A stretch of DNA of 8,256 bases from Alphaproteobacteria bacterium (GTDB taxonomy: Bacteria > Pseudomonadota > Alphaproteobacteria > Rhodobacterales > Rhodobacteraceae), in assembly GCA_003695135.1 (NCBI GenBank), contig RFIR01000468.1, positions 1 to 8,256 on the forward strand, given 5' to 3'. A program made the translations under genes and the position numbers. Position 1 is the stretch's first letter. The number at the start of each line of letters is the position of its first letter. Shown piece by piece: positions 1-5,487 of this stretch. The notes under the pieces are model-generated. The model saw nothing but the letters and a program-made list of their open reading frames with translations. It made no database searches and was not told where the DNA came from.

Positions 1-1187
1 ACGGCCTCGGCCGTCAGCGCCACCGAGCGCCGCCCCGCGAGATCGGGATCGTCGCGGGTCCGCGGCATTTCGGGGAAGAAGGGGTCGTGATACTCGGCCC
101 GCGCCCCGGCGGCCTCGATCAGCCGCAGCGCGGCCAGCGCCGGCGACAGCCGGCTGTCCTCGATGTCGCGCTTGTAGGCGATGCCGAGGATCAGCACCCG
201 CTTGCCCTGCAGATCGCCGCCCGCCGCCTCGGCCACCCGCGCGGCGACATGGGCCGGCATCTCGCGGTTCTGCCGCGCCGCGGTCTCCACGAGCGGCAGC
301 GCGCCGCCTGCCTGCCGCGCCGCCCAGGCCAGATAGACCGGCGAGACCGGGATGCAGTCGCCGCCGATGCCCGGCCCGGGCCAGAACGGCATGTAGCCGA
401 AGGGCTTGGTGGCGGCGGCCTCGATCACCTCCCAGACATCGACGCCCATCTTCGCGAAGGCGAGCTTCATCTCGTTGACGAGCGCGATGTTGACGGTGCG
501 AAAGCTGTTCTCGGCGAGCTTCACCGCCTCGGCCGTGGCGGTGGAGGAGACCGGCACCGCCTGCGTCACCACCGCGGCATAGAGGCTGCGCGCGAGCTCC
601 AGCGAATGGGCATCGTCGGCGCCGACGATCTTGGGGATGGTGCGGGTGGACCAGCTCTCGTTGCCCGGATCCTCGCGCTCGGGGCTAAATGCGAGGAAGA
701 AATGGGTGCCCGCCTTCAGCCCCGAGGCTTCCAGGATCGGGCGCAGCACGCCCGCCGTCGCGCCGGGCCACACGGTCGATTCCAGCACGATCAGCTGGCC
801 CGGGCGCAGATGCGCGGCGATGGTCTCCCCGGCCCGGCGCACCGCGGACAGGTCGGGCTGCAGATCGCCGCCCAGCGGGGTGGGCACGCAGATCAGGATC
901 GCATCCATCTCCGCCAGCTCCGCCATCTCGGCCGAGGCGGCGAAGCGCCCGGTGGCGACGGCGCCGGCGATGCGGTCGGGGGCGAAATAGGAGATCACCC
1001 GCTCGCCGGCATTGATGGCCTCGACCCGGGCCTCGTTGATGTCGAAGCCGGTGACGGGAAAGCCGGCATCATGCACGCTCAGCGCCAGCGGCAGGCCGAC
1101 ATAGCCCAGCCCCAGCGTGGCGATGCGCGCCTCGCGCGCCTCGATGCGATGCTTCAGATCGGAAAAAAGCGAAAACGGATTGGTCAT
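1..1187 (-). CDS. UDP-N-acetylglucosamine 6-dehydrogenase, WbpA-like (3' end beyond window)
   Basis: Cytosolic nucleotide-sugar dehydrogenase, expected to oxidise C6 of UDP-GlcNAc (or a close UDP-HexNAc) with two NAD+ to the uronic acid used in O-antigen, capsule or exopolysaccharide. 395 codons are in the window, and the family is usually about 420-440 residues, so little is missing. Seen: Rossmann motif GLGYVGLP at residues 26-33; STVWPGAT at 137-144; FSPEREDPGN at 167-176, which is typical of the UDP-GlcNAc branch; Lys223 and ENSFRTVNIALVNE at 226-239; FGYMPFWPGPGIGGDC ending at the catalytic Cys278; and the C-terminal NAD-type motif GIAYKRDIEDSRLSP at 335-349. The ATG at 1187 is preceded by AGGTG with a 5-nt gap. 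Odd points: the family consensus GGHCIPxDP reads GGDCIPVSP here. The gene follows the repeat-rich gap and probably has its own long leader. The family call is firm; the exact sugar is inferred from the FSPEREDPGN and MPFWPGPG signatures. Confidence 0.93.
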   Translation of the reverse strand, partial: MTNPFSLFSDLKHRIEAREARIATLGLGYVGLPLALSVHDAGFPVTGFDINEARVEAINAGERVISYFAPDRIAGAVATGRFAASAEMAELAEMDAILICVPTPLGGDLQPDLSAVRRAGETIAAHLRPGQLIVLESTVWPGATAGVLRPILEASGLKAGTHFFLAFSPEREDPGNESWSTRTIPKIVGADDAHSLELARSLYAAVVTQAVPVSSTATAEAVKLAENSFRTVNIALVNEMKLAFAKMGVDVWEVIEAAATKPFGYMPFWPGPGIGGDCIPVSPVYLAWAARQAGGALPLVETAARQNREMPAHVAARVAEAAGGDLQGKRVLILGIAYKRDIEDSRLSPALAALRLIEAAGARAEYHDPFFPEMPRTRDDPDLAGRRSVALTAEA

Positions 1188-1212
1188 CGTCACACCTGCC
1201 ACGCCGAAAACT

Positions 1213-1230
1213 CCGCCCCGGCCGGGGCGG
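1213..1230. repeat. Perfect 18-bp GC palindrome in the leader of the dehydrogenase gene
   Basis: CCGCCCCGGCCGGGGCGG reads the same on both strands and sits 26 bp upstream of the dehydrogenase ATG, within its leader. It could fold as a hairpin in the mRNA or bind a dimeric protein. In a genome this GC-rich a palindrome made only of C and G is weak evidence of function. Confidence 0.4.
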
Positions 1231-1360
1231 CGGGGCCTGCGGGAAACCGGCGCGCAGTATGCCTCATGCGCCCTGCCCGGTCCAAGGGGCCGGCGGTCGC
1301 AGGCGGGCGGGCGGCGGGAAATCCTTTCGGGCCCGGCCGGCGCGCGGAACGTCCGGGCCC

Positions 1361-1387
1361 GCCGGTGGCGTTTCGCGGGGGTCTCTT
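1361..1387 (+). repeat. Repeat element 1, copy A
   Basis: The 17-nt core GTTTCGCGGGGGTCTCT lies at 1370-1386 and is preceded by a conserved GCCGG-rich flank (1361-1369). It matches copy B, inverted at 1560-1586, at 24 of 27 positions. Sixteen bases after the core comes an AATCAACAGT element, the same order and nearly the same spacing as in copy C. Confidence 0.8.
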
Positions 1388-1392
1388 CCACT

Positions 1393-1412
1393 CAATATTT
1401 CAAATCAACAGT
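1393..1412 (+). repeat. Repeat element 2, copy a (CAATATTTCAAATCAACAGT)
   Basis: This matches the minus-strand copy at 1670-1650 (CAATATTTTCCAATCAACAG) apart from one inserted base and one substitution. It shares the AATCAACAGT core with the third copy at 1792-1801. It stands downstream of repeat element 1 copy A, as copy c stands downstream of copy C, which suggests one composite unit. Confidence 0.65.
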
Positions 1413-1422
1413 ATCGCTGTAG

Positions 1423-1443
1423 GGTGCGCATTCATGGCGCACC
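1423..1443. repeat. 7-bp inverted repeat GGTGCGC/GCGCACC
   Basis: GGTGCGC and GCGCACC are separated by seven bases (ATTCATG). The arms are perfect. It may be an operator-like dyad or an RNA hairpin in the dehydrogenase leader; nothing in the sequence decides between these. Confidence 0.5.
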
Positions 1444-1541
1444 ATCGCGACGCGCGGCGGAACCGCGTGCAACGGCGCGCCCTGCGGATGGTGCAGGCGG
1501 ATCACCTGAATGCGCAAGGGTTCAGAAGGATCAGGACGGCA

Positions 1542-1560
1542 CGCGCGTAAAGTAATTATA
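1542..1560 (+). repeat. Repeat element 3, left copy (CGCGCGTAAAGTAATTATA)
   Basis: It pairs with an inverted copy at 1686-1704, matching 17 of 19 bases. It directly abuts the inverted repeat element 1 copy B. On the minus strand its end reads TATAAT (1560-1555), separated by exactly the 17-nt core of copy B from a poor -35 (GGCGGA). Confidence 0.65.
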
Positions 1561-1586
1561 AGAGACCCCTGCGAAACTCCGCCGGC
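1560..1586 (-). repeat. Repeat element 1, copy B (inverted)
   Basis: On the minus strand the core reads GTTTCGCAGGGGTCTCT (1577-1561), again with a GCCGGC-type flank, and differs from copy A at three of 27 bases. Copies A and B converge, so together they form a long imperfect inverted repeat around a 172-bp interior. The GGCCGGC flank is shared more closely with copy D than with copy A. Confidence 0.8.
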
Positions 1587-1607
1587 CAGACCCTGTCGCA
1601 TCTCCTG

Positions 1608-1628
1608 AGCGCCGCGAAATGCGGCGCT
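1608..1628. repeat. Stable hairpin: 8-bp perfect stem, 5-nt loop
   Basis: AGCGCCGC and GCGGCGCT flank the loop GAAAT. On the plus strand an A/T-rich stretch follows (AAATGCGATTTT) but there is no clean T run, so it is a poor fit to an intrinsic terminator. On the minus strand it would lie in the untranslated leader of any transcript starting near 1630. It may be an attenuator, a protein-binding hairpin or part of a mobile-element relic. Confidence 0.55.
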
Positions 1629-1635
1629 AAATGCG

Positions 1636-1664
1636 ATTTTACTATTTTCACTGTTGATTGGAAA
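1636..1664 (-). promoter_or_regulatory. Possible sigma70-type promoter for the dehydrogenase gene
   Basis: On the minus strand TTTCCA (1664-1659) and TAAAAT (1641-1636) are separated by 17 bp. They match the housekeeping consensus at 4 and 5 of 6 bases. The promoter would overlap repeat element 2 copy b, so a protein bound there could block it, and it would give a leader of roughly 440 nt containing the hairpin at 1608-1628. AT-rich DNA yields such matches by chance, so confidence is low. Confidence 0.3.
1643..1661 (-). repeat. Repeat element 2, copy b: left arm of a perfect 19-bp inverted repeat
   Basis: On the minus strand it reads CCAATCAACAGTGAAAATA, identical over 19 bases to the plus-strand copy at 1790-1808. 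The arms are 128 bp apart. A direct repeat TTGATTG with a 7-nt spacer (1654-1660 and 1668-1674) overlaps this arm. Confidence 0.85.
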
Positions 1665-1685
1665 ATATTGATTGCGAAGTTATTT

Positions 1686-1704
1686 TCTAATTATTTTACG
1701 CGCG
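1686..1704 (-). repeat. Repeat element 3, right copy (inverted)
   Basis: On the minus strand it reads CGCGCGTAAAATAATTAGA, 17 of 19 identical to 1542-1560. It lies between the two arms of the 19-bp inverted repeat. Confidence 0.65.
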
Positions 1705-1750
1705 CGCAGATTTAATTGGTCTGAAAGCTGGCACATTCAGTATGCCTGTC

Positions 1751-1777
1751 TACATCCGGGTTTTGCAGGGGTCTCTA
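1751..1777 (+). repeat. Repeat element 1, copy C
   Basis: Core GTTTTGCAGGGGTCTCT at 1760-1776, differing from copy A at two of 17 bases. The upstream flank is less conserved than in A, B and D. It is followed at once by TATAAAATAAT and, 15 bases after the core, by AATCAACAGT, the same layout as copy A. Confidence 0.78.
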
Positions 1778-1789
1778 TAAAATAATCCC

Positions 1790-1808
1790 CCAATCAACAG
1801 TGAAAATA
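1790..1808 (+). repeat. Repeat element 2, copy c: right arm of a perfect 19-bp inverted repeat
   Basis: CCAATCAACAGTGAAAATA, the exact reverse complement of 1643-1661. The match stops abruptly at both ends. I see no target-site duplication next to the two arms, so a simple transposon-end reading is not supported. Confidence 0.85.
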
Positions 1809-1865
1809 ATCACAACATGACCGGCGCCGCATTTCGCCTCCGCCCATGCGGAACGCCCAGTTCTG

Positions 1866-1892
1866 GCCGGCAGGGTTTCGCGGGAGTCTTTC
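1866..1892 (+). repeat. Repeat element 1, copy D, adjoining the GMC gene stop
   Basis: Core GTTTCGCGGGAGTCTTT at 1875-1891, 15 of 17 identical to copy A, with the GGCCGGC flank also present. It ends four bases from the stop codon of the GMC gene and is not followed by repeat element 2, so it is an isolated half of the composite unit. Confidence 0.72.
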
Positions 1893-1895
1893 CGA

Positions 1896-3449
1896 TCAGT
1901 CCCCCGCCATCGCGGCGATGCGGTGGGCATTGGCCATCACGGCGAGCGTCACGGTGGCGGCGGGGATCGCCGGCATCACCGAGGCATCGACGAGATGGAT
2001 GCGGGCGGCGCCAGCCGGCCGGCCCAGCGGGTCGGTCTGCGCCCGACCCGGCTCCGCGGCCATGGGAAAGCTCGCCCCGACATGAAAGCTCGAGCCCGGC
2101 CCCCCGTCGCGCGCGGCCGGGGTCAGCGCGATCAGCCCCGCCCGGCGCAGGGCGCGGGCGAGCGCGGCGCGGGCACGGCGCGCCACCGGCGCCGTCTCGG
2201 GGTTTTCGATCAGCCGCGCGCGCAGCCGGTTTTCCCCGTCGCCGGCGGGGGAAAGCGCGATGCGCGGCCCGTGATCGGAATGCAAAAAGCTCTGCGCCAC
2301 GATCAGCCGGCGCGCCACACGGCGGAAGAGCGGCCCGGCAAGGGGCAGGAAGCGGCCGTAATTCATCATCATCTCGCGGGCGTAGAAATCGTTCCAGCCA
2401 TAGAGCTGGGTGTGGACGAGACGGGGCGAGATGGCCGGGTTCTCCAGTTCCACGAAAGCGAGCGCCAGGGTGTGATGCGGCCCCGCGCCGGGATCGCCGG
2501 TGGAATAAAGCTGCAGAAGCGGCAGGAAGCCATGCGGGCTGTCGGCCAGTTCCACCTCCGCCCCCGCCCAGCCGGGCAGGCTCGTGAACATCAGCCGCGC
2601 GGTCTCCAGCACGCCGGCGCCGACGAAGACCCGCGCGCCGCGGATTTCCTCGCCGCCTTCACAATGGAGCGTGACGCCGCCTGCGTCTTCGGCGATGGCG
2701 CGGACCATTGCCTTTCGGTAGCCGAAGCGGGGATTTTCGCGCAGCCGCCCGATCGCCTGACCGGCGGAAAAGATCAGCCCCCAGGGGCAGCCATGCAGGC
2801 AGAGCCCGCAGGCCCGGCAGCCCGGGGCGACAGCGACCCGCGCCGCGCCGGCGGTGATGCCGGCCGCGGCAAGCTTCGGGGCGGCGGCGTCGAGCCGGGC
2901 GATCAGCGCCTCGGCCTGTCGGGTAGCCGGCAGGGGCCGGGCATCCTCCATCGGAAAGCCGGGCAGGAGAGCCTCGAGCGCGTCGGTCCGCCCGGCGACG
3001 GGCAGGAATTCGGCCAGTGCCCGGTAATGCGGGGCGAGATCACCCGCCGTGACCGGCCAGCCCGCCATCTCGGCTGCCGGCCAGGGCAGCACCGCCGCGC
3101 CCCAGAGATTGGTGAGACCCCCCAGCGCGCGCGAGCTGCGCAGGCCCAGCCAGCCCGGCGGATCGGCGAACACCGCCCCGGCCGGTTCCATGGCGAAATC
3201 CGAACCGTAGCGGCGCAGCTGCCCCGGCGGTGCTTCGTATTGGGCGGCGCGGAAATCCTCCGCCGCGCGGCCCCAGCCCTCCGGCCCGGTCGCGGCCAGC
3301 GCCTCGCGCGCCGCGGCGCGTTCGGGCTCCAGCTCCGCCCCGGCATCGACGAGCGTCACCGCCCGCCCCGCCTCCAGCCGCGCCCATGCCGCGGCGATCC
3401 CCGAGGGCCCCGAGCCGATGACCAGATCGGGCAGGTCTTTCGCCGGCAT
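1896..3449 (-). CDS. GMC-type FAD-dependent oxidoreductase with a CxxCxxCxxxCP cluster
   Basis: A 517-residue flavoprotein of the glucose-methanol-choline oxidoreductase superfamily, predicted to oxidise an alcohol or sugar hydroxyl. Seen: an N-terminal dinucleotide-binding motif VIGSGPSG at residues 10-17; ALGGLTNLWGA at 108-118, the usual FAD-contact loop; four cysteines C211, C214, C217 and C221 in CRACGLCLHGCPWG, spaced like a [4Fe-4S] ligand set; and the C-terminal GMC domain with SFHVGASFPM (His456) and a closing DASVMP...NAHRIA (Asn507), the presumed catalytic His/Asn pair. No signal peptide, so cytosolic. I chose the ATG at 3449 because AAGGAGG lies 5 nt upstream; a GTG two codons earlier falls inside that site. 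Relatives with this cysteine set often sit in surface-polysaccharide loci, which fits the dehydrogenase downstream (prior knowledge, not tested here). The substrate is unknown. It lies 94 bp after the copper-promoter gene pair and could be read through from it. Confidence 0.88.
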   Translation of the reverse strand: MPAKDLPDLVIGSGPSGIAAAWARLEAGRAVTLVDAGAELEPERAAAREALAATGPEGWGRAAEDFRAAQYEAPPGQLRRYGSDFAMEPAGAVFADPPGWLGLRSSRALGGLTNLWGAAVLPWPAAEMAGWPVTAGDLAPHYRALAEFLPVAGRTDALEALLPGFPMEDARPLPATRQAEALIARLDAAAPKLAAAGITAGAARVAVAPGCRACGLCLHGCPWGLIFSAGQAIGRLRENPRFGYRKAMVRAIAEDAGGVTLHCEGGEEIRGARVFVGAGVLETARLMFTSLPGWAGAEVELADSPHGFLPLLQLYSTGDPGAGPHHTLALAFVELENPAISPRLVHTQLYGWNDFYAREMMMNYGRFLPLAGPLFRRVARRLIVAQSFLHSDHGPRIALSPAGDGENRLRARLIENPETAPVARRARAALARALRRAGLIALTPAARDGGPGSSFHVGASFPMAAEPGRAQTDPLGRPAGAARIHLVDASVMPAIPAATVTLAVMANAHRIAAMAGD

Positions 3450-3454
3450 GCACA

Positions 3455-3461
3455 CCTCCTT
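3455..3461 (-). promoter_or_regulatory. Strong ribosome binding site that sets the GMC start
   Basis: On the minus strand AAGGAGG (3461-3455) is followed by five bases and the ATG at 3449. It overlaps the alternative GTG at 3455-3453, which rules that codon out as a start. It is the strongest Shine-Dalgarno sequence in the window. Confidence 0.85.
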
Positions 3462-3479
3462 CCGCTTTCCCCCTTCCTA

Positions 3480-3493
3480 GCCCGAAATCGGGC
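3480..3493. repeat. Short dyad GCCCGA/TCGGGC upstream of the GMC gene
   Basis: GCCCGA and TCGGGC are separated by two bases in the 94-bp gap between the MFS gene and the GMC gene. It lacks a T run on its 3' side in the direction of transcription, so it is not a normal terminator. It could be an operator for the GMC gene or an mRNA hairpin. I see no convincing promoter hexamers beside it. Confidence 0.35.
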
Positions 3494-3543
3494 GAAAAAC
3501 CGGGACATGCGGTCGCGCCGGCGCGGCGCGGGGCGTATCGGCG

Positions 3544-4794
3544 TCACGAAGTCGTGGCCTCGGGTGGCGCGATGCGGATCACGAACGCCGCCTGAGCGAT
3601 CGCCGCGGCAAGGGAGACCGCGAAGACCACCCATATCCCCAGCGCCGAGACGGCAAGACCGCCGGCAAGCGGGAACAGGAAGGCCGGGGCGGTCAGGGCG
3701 TTGAAGTAGCCGCTATAGGCCGGGCGGCGGTCGGCGGGGGAGATCTCCATCAGCAGCCCGATGACCGCGATGGTGACGCCGTTGGCCAATGCGCCGAGGC
3801 TGAAGAACACCGCCAGAAGGATCGGCATGGCCGTGGCCGGCGGGAGCGGGACCGCCAGCAGCCCCAGAAGGACGAGCGGCGGGACGGCCCGCATCGCGGC
3901 GATGGCGCGCATCAGGCTCAGCTTGCCCCGGCGATCGCCCCACCAGCCCCAGAGCGGGTTTGCCGCCAGCGCACCGGCGGTCTGCGCCCCGAGCAGCAGG
4001 GCGACATTCTCCAGCCCCGCGCCCAGTGCCCCGGCCGCGACGATGAAGAACGGGGCGGCGGTGAGCACGGCGCCGCCGCACCATTGCGCGAAGACGAAAC
4101 GGCGGAACACCGGGTCGCTGCGGAAGGTCTCGAGCCCCTCGCGAAGATACTCCGCGAAACTGCCCGCCGCCCGTGGCGGTCCGCTCCGCCCGGGCTCTCC
4201 CATCGCGGTGAAGATCACCGAGGAGGACAGCATCAGCACGGCGGCGATGGCGAGGATGGCGGCATAGGAGAGCGGGAAGTGGAGCGTCCGCACCAGCCTG
4301 TCGGCGATGCCGGCGGCGAGAAGCGCGACGATGCCGCCGCCGAAGAAGCGGATCGCAAGCAGCCTGCTGCGCTGCGCGGATGGGATGGAGCGGGCGACGA
4401 TGTCGTTGTAGGGAACCCCGACGATGCCGCTGAGAAAGGCATAGACGGTCCAGAGCGCCAGCGTCGCCGCCCCGAGCGCGGGAAGGGGCCAGCCCGCCAG
4501 CGCCCCGGCGCCGAGCACCGCCGCGATGAGGGCGATAGCCGCGGTGCGGCCGAAGGCGCCGAGGATGTAGAAGGGCATGGACGAGCCGGCCCGCCCGGCC
4601 AGATAGCCGACCGCCAGCTGCGGCAGCAGCCAGCCCAGCCGCAGGATCGTCGGCACCGCCCCGACCGCGACCGGGCTGGCGGTCAGCTGATGGACCAGCG
4701 CCGACATCACCGTGGCGCTGTCCACCGCCGCCGAGCCGGCCTGAAAGGCGGCGCCGGCGCCGGCGATGTGCCAGAAGCGCCGGCCGGGCGTCAC
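3544..4794 (-). CDS. MFS permease, coupled to the CcdA-like gene
   Basis: A 416-residue integral inner-membrane protein of the major facilitator superfamily, with alternating hydrophobic segments consistent with 12 helices. Seen: a first-half loop DIVARSIPSAQRSRLLAIRFFGG (131-153); a long hydrophilic centre with GEPGRSGPPRAAGS (199-212); and a cytoplasmic GDRRGK motif at 286-291, the loop 8-9 equivalent of the MFS signature. The longer frame that opens at 5223 is rejected because its first 140 or so residues are the out-of-frame shadow of the CcdA gene. The GTG at 4794 overlaps the preceding stop as GTGA, with GGAG six bases upstream, so translation is probably coupled. The pair follows a CueR-type promoter, so a role in copper, silver or gold stress, moving the metal or a metal-bound thiol, is inferred. 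I see no MxxxM/HxxxM copper motif like that of CcoA-type importers. The substrate is unknown. Confidence 0.85.
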   Translation of the reverse strand: MTPGRRFWHIAGAGAAFQAGSAAVDSATVMSALVHQLTASPVAVGAVPTILRLGWLLPQLAVGYLAGRAGSSMPFYILGAFGRTAAIALIAAVLGAGALAGWPLPALGAATLALWTVYAFLSGIVGVPYNDIVARSIPSAQRSRLLAIRFFGGGIVALLAAGIADRLVRTLHFPLSYAAILAIAAVLMLSSSVIFTAMGEPGRSGPPRAAGSFAEYLREGLETFRSDPVFRRFVFAQWCGGAVLTAAPFFIVAAGALGAGLENVALLLGAQTAGALAANPLWGWWGDRRGKLSLMRAIAAMRAVPPLVLLGLLAVPLPPATAMPILLAVFFSLGALANGVTIAVIGLLMEISPADRRPAYSGYFNALTAPAFLFPLAGGLAVSALGIWVVFAVSLAAAIAQAAFVIRIAPPEATTS

Positions 4795-5462
4795 CTGCCG
4801 CTCCAGTCGGCGGGATCGACGAACAGCCCGAACCACAGCGACCACAGGCCCAGCAGGATGAGGATCGCGCCCGGCAGCCACCGCCGCGGCCGCAGCCAGC
4901 CGGCCAGCCGGTCGAGCGGCCGGGCCAGCCGCGGGACGGCGGAGAGTGGCACCAGCGGCAGCGAAAGCGCGGCCGCGAAGACGGCCATCATGACAAATCC
5001 CGTCGCGGCCGAACCGACCGCCGCCGCCGTGCCGATCAGGGCAAACAGGATGGGGGCCGCGCAGGCGGGAATGTTGAGCCCGAAGGCCAGCCCCTGCACC
5101 AGGGGGTGGGACGCGGATTTCCACCGCTCGGGCGCGAGGCCGATCCGCCGGCGGACCGGCCGGTCCCATCCGGAGAGAACGGCCAGGCCGAGGGCGGAAT
5201 AGATGACGCCGAACACCAGCCACGCTCCGGTCTGCACGCCGATGAGGCGCTGGCCGAACATGGCGATCAGGCCGCCGAACCCGCCCATGACGGCGATGCG
5301 CGCGGCAAGAAAGACCAGCCCCGCCTGCAGGCGCCGGGCCATGGCGCGGTCGTGCTGGGCGGCGAGAAAGAGCATGTGCGCCCCGATCGTGCAGGGCTCG
5401 AGGAATCCCAGCAGACCGAGCCCGAAGGCCATGGCCAGCGCGTGAAGGGTGATGTCGGCCAT
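4791..5462 (-). CDS. CcdA/DsbD-type thiol-redox membrane protein
   Basis: A 223-residue inner-membrane protein of the CcdA/DsbD transmembrane family, which carries electrons from cytoplasmic thioredoxin across the membrane to periplasmic thiol proteins. Seen: GLLGFLEPCTIGAHMLFL at residues 16-33 in helix 1, with Cys24, and GLNIPACAAPILFALIG at 128-144, with Cys134; these are the two pseudo-symmetric redox cysteines of a two-times-three-helix fold. The length is close to stand-alone CcdA, and there is no thioredoxin domain. The ATG at 5462, preceded by AGGGGA, is preferred over the upstream ATG at 5489, because that codon overlaps the -10 of the copper-type promoter and would precede transcription. 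The same promoter drives the MFS gene, which overlaps by four bases. DsbD-like proteins also occur in copper-tolerance (Scs) systems. A role in cytochrome c assembly is possible, but no ccm genes are visible. Confidence 0.87.
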   Translation of the reverse strand: MADITLHALAMAFGLGLLGFLEPCTIGAHMLFLAAQHDRAMARRLQAGLVFLAARIAVMGGFGGLIAMFGQRLIGVQTGAWLVFGVIYSALGLAVLSGWDRPVRRRIGLAPERWKSASHPLVQGLAFGLNIPACAAPILFALIGTAAAVGSAATGFVMMAVFAAALSLPLVPLSAVPRLARPLDRLAGWLRPRRWLPGAILILLGLWSLWFGLFVDPADWSGR

Positions 5463-5487
5463 GCGATATCCCCTGCGGTCCGGATCC

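Larger units (their letters stand above)
1188..1895. other. Repeat-rich, partly AT-rich intergenic region upstream of the dehydrogenase
   Basis: No convincing gene lies here. The right half is sharply AT-rich (about 33% GC in 1631-1730, against about 70% around it). It carries four copies of one short element, three of a second and two of a third, plus hairpins, each listed separately. Because both flanking genes are read leftward, the region is the upstream control region of the UDP-GlcNAc dehydrogenase gene and the downstream flank of the GMC gene. AT-rich tracts upstream of polysaccharide genes are frequent targets of silencers such as MucR/Ros or H-NS-like proteins in alphaproteobacteria; that role is an inference. 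A 69-codon minus-strand frame at 1601-1392 lies almost exactly between two inverted copies of the first element and is unlike any family I know. Confidence 0.85.

Noticed and set aside
87..1550. 487-codon plus-strand frame
   Set aside because: It is antisense to the motif-rich dehydrogenase gene, is dominated by Arg/Gly/Ala/Pro/His and shows no domain; it is a high-GC shadow.
1392..1601. 69-codon minus-strand frame as a real gene
   Set aside because: No recognisable motif and no convincing ribosome binding site, and it overlaps three repeat elements; kept only as part of a finding.
1729..1745. Sigma54-like promoter around TGGCACATTCAGTATGC
   Set aside because: The GG-to-GC spacing is 12, not the required 10 bases.
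1190..1895. CRISPR array
   Set aside because: The repeats are few, occur in both orientations and are unevenly spaced; there are no cas genes.
3514..3525. Terminator after the MFS gene (CGCGCCGGCGCG palindrome)
   Set aside because: Self-complementary GC runs are common here and the only T run (GGTTTTT) lies too far downstream of it.
1923..3704. 593-codon plus-strand frame
   Set aside because: Antisense to the GMC gene, with low-complexity composition; the minus frame has all the flavoprotein motifs.
4141..4165. Possible fifth copy of repeat element 1 on the minus strand (AGTTTCGCGGAGTATCT)
   Set aside because: It lies inside conserved MFS coding sequence, lacks the GGGGTCTC core, and the match is readily explained by codons for Ser-Phe-Ala-Glu-Tyr.
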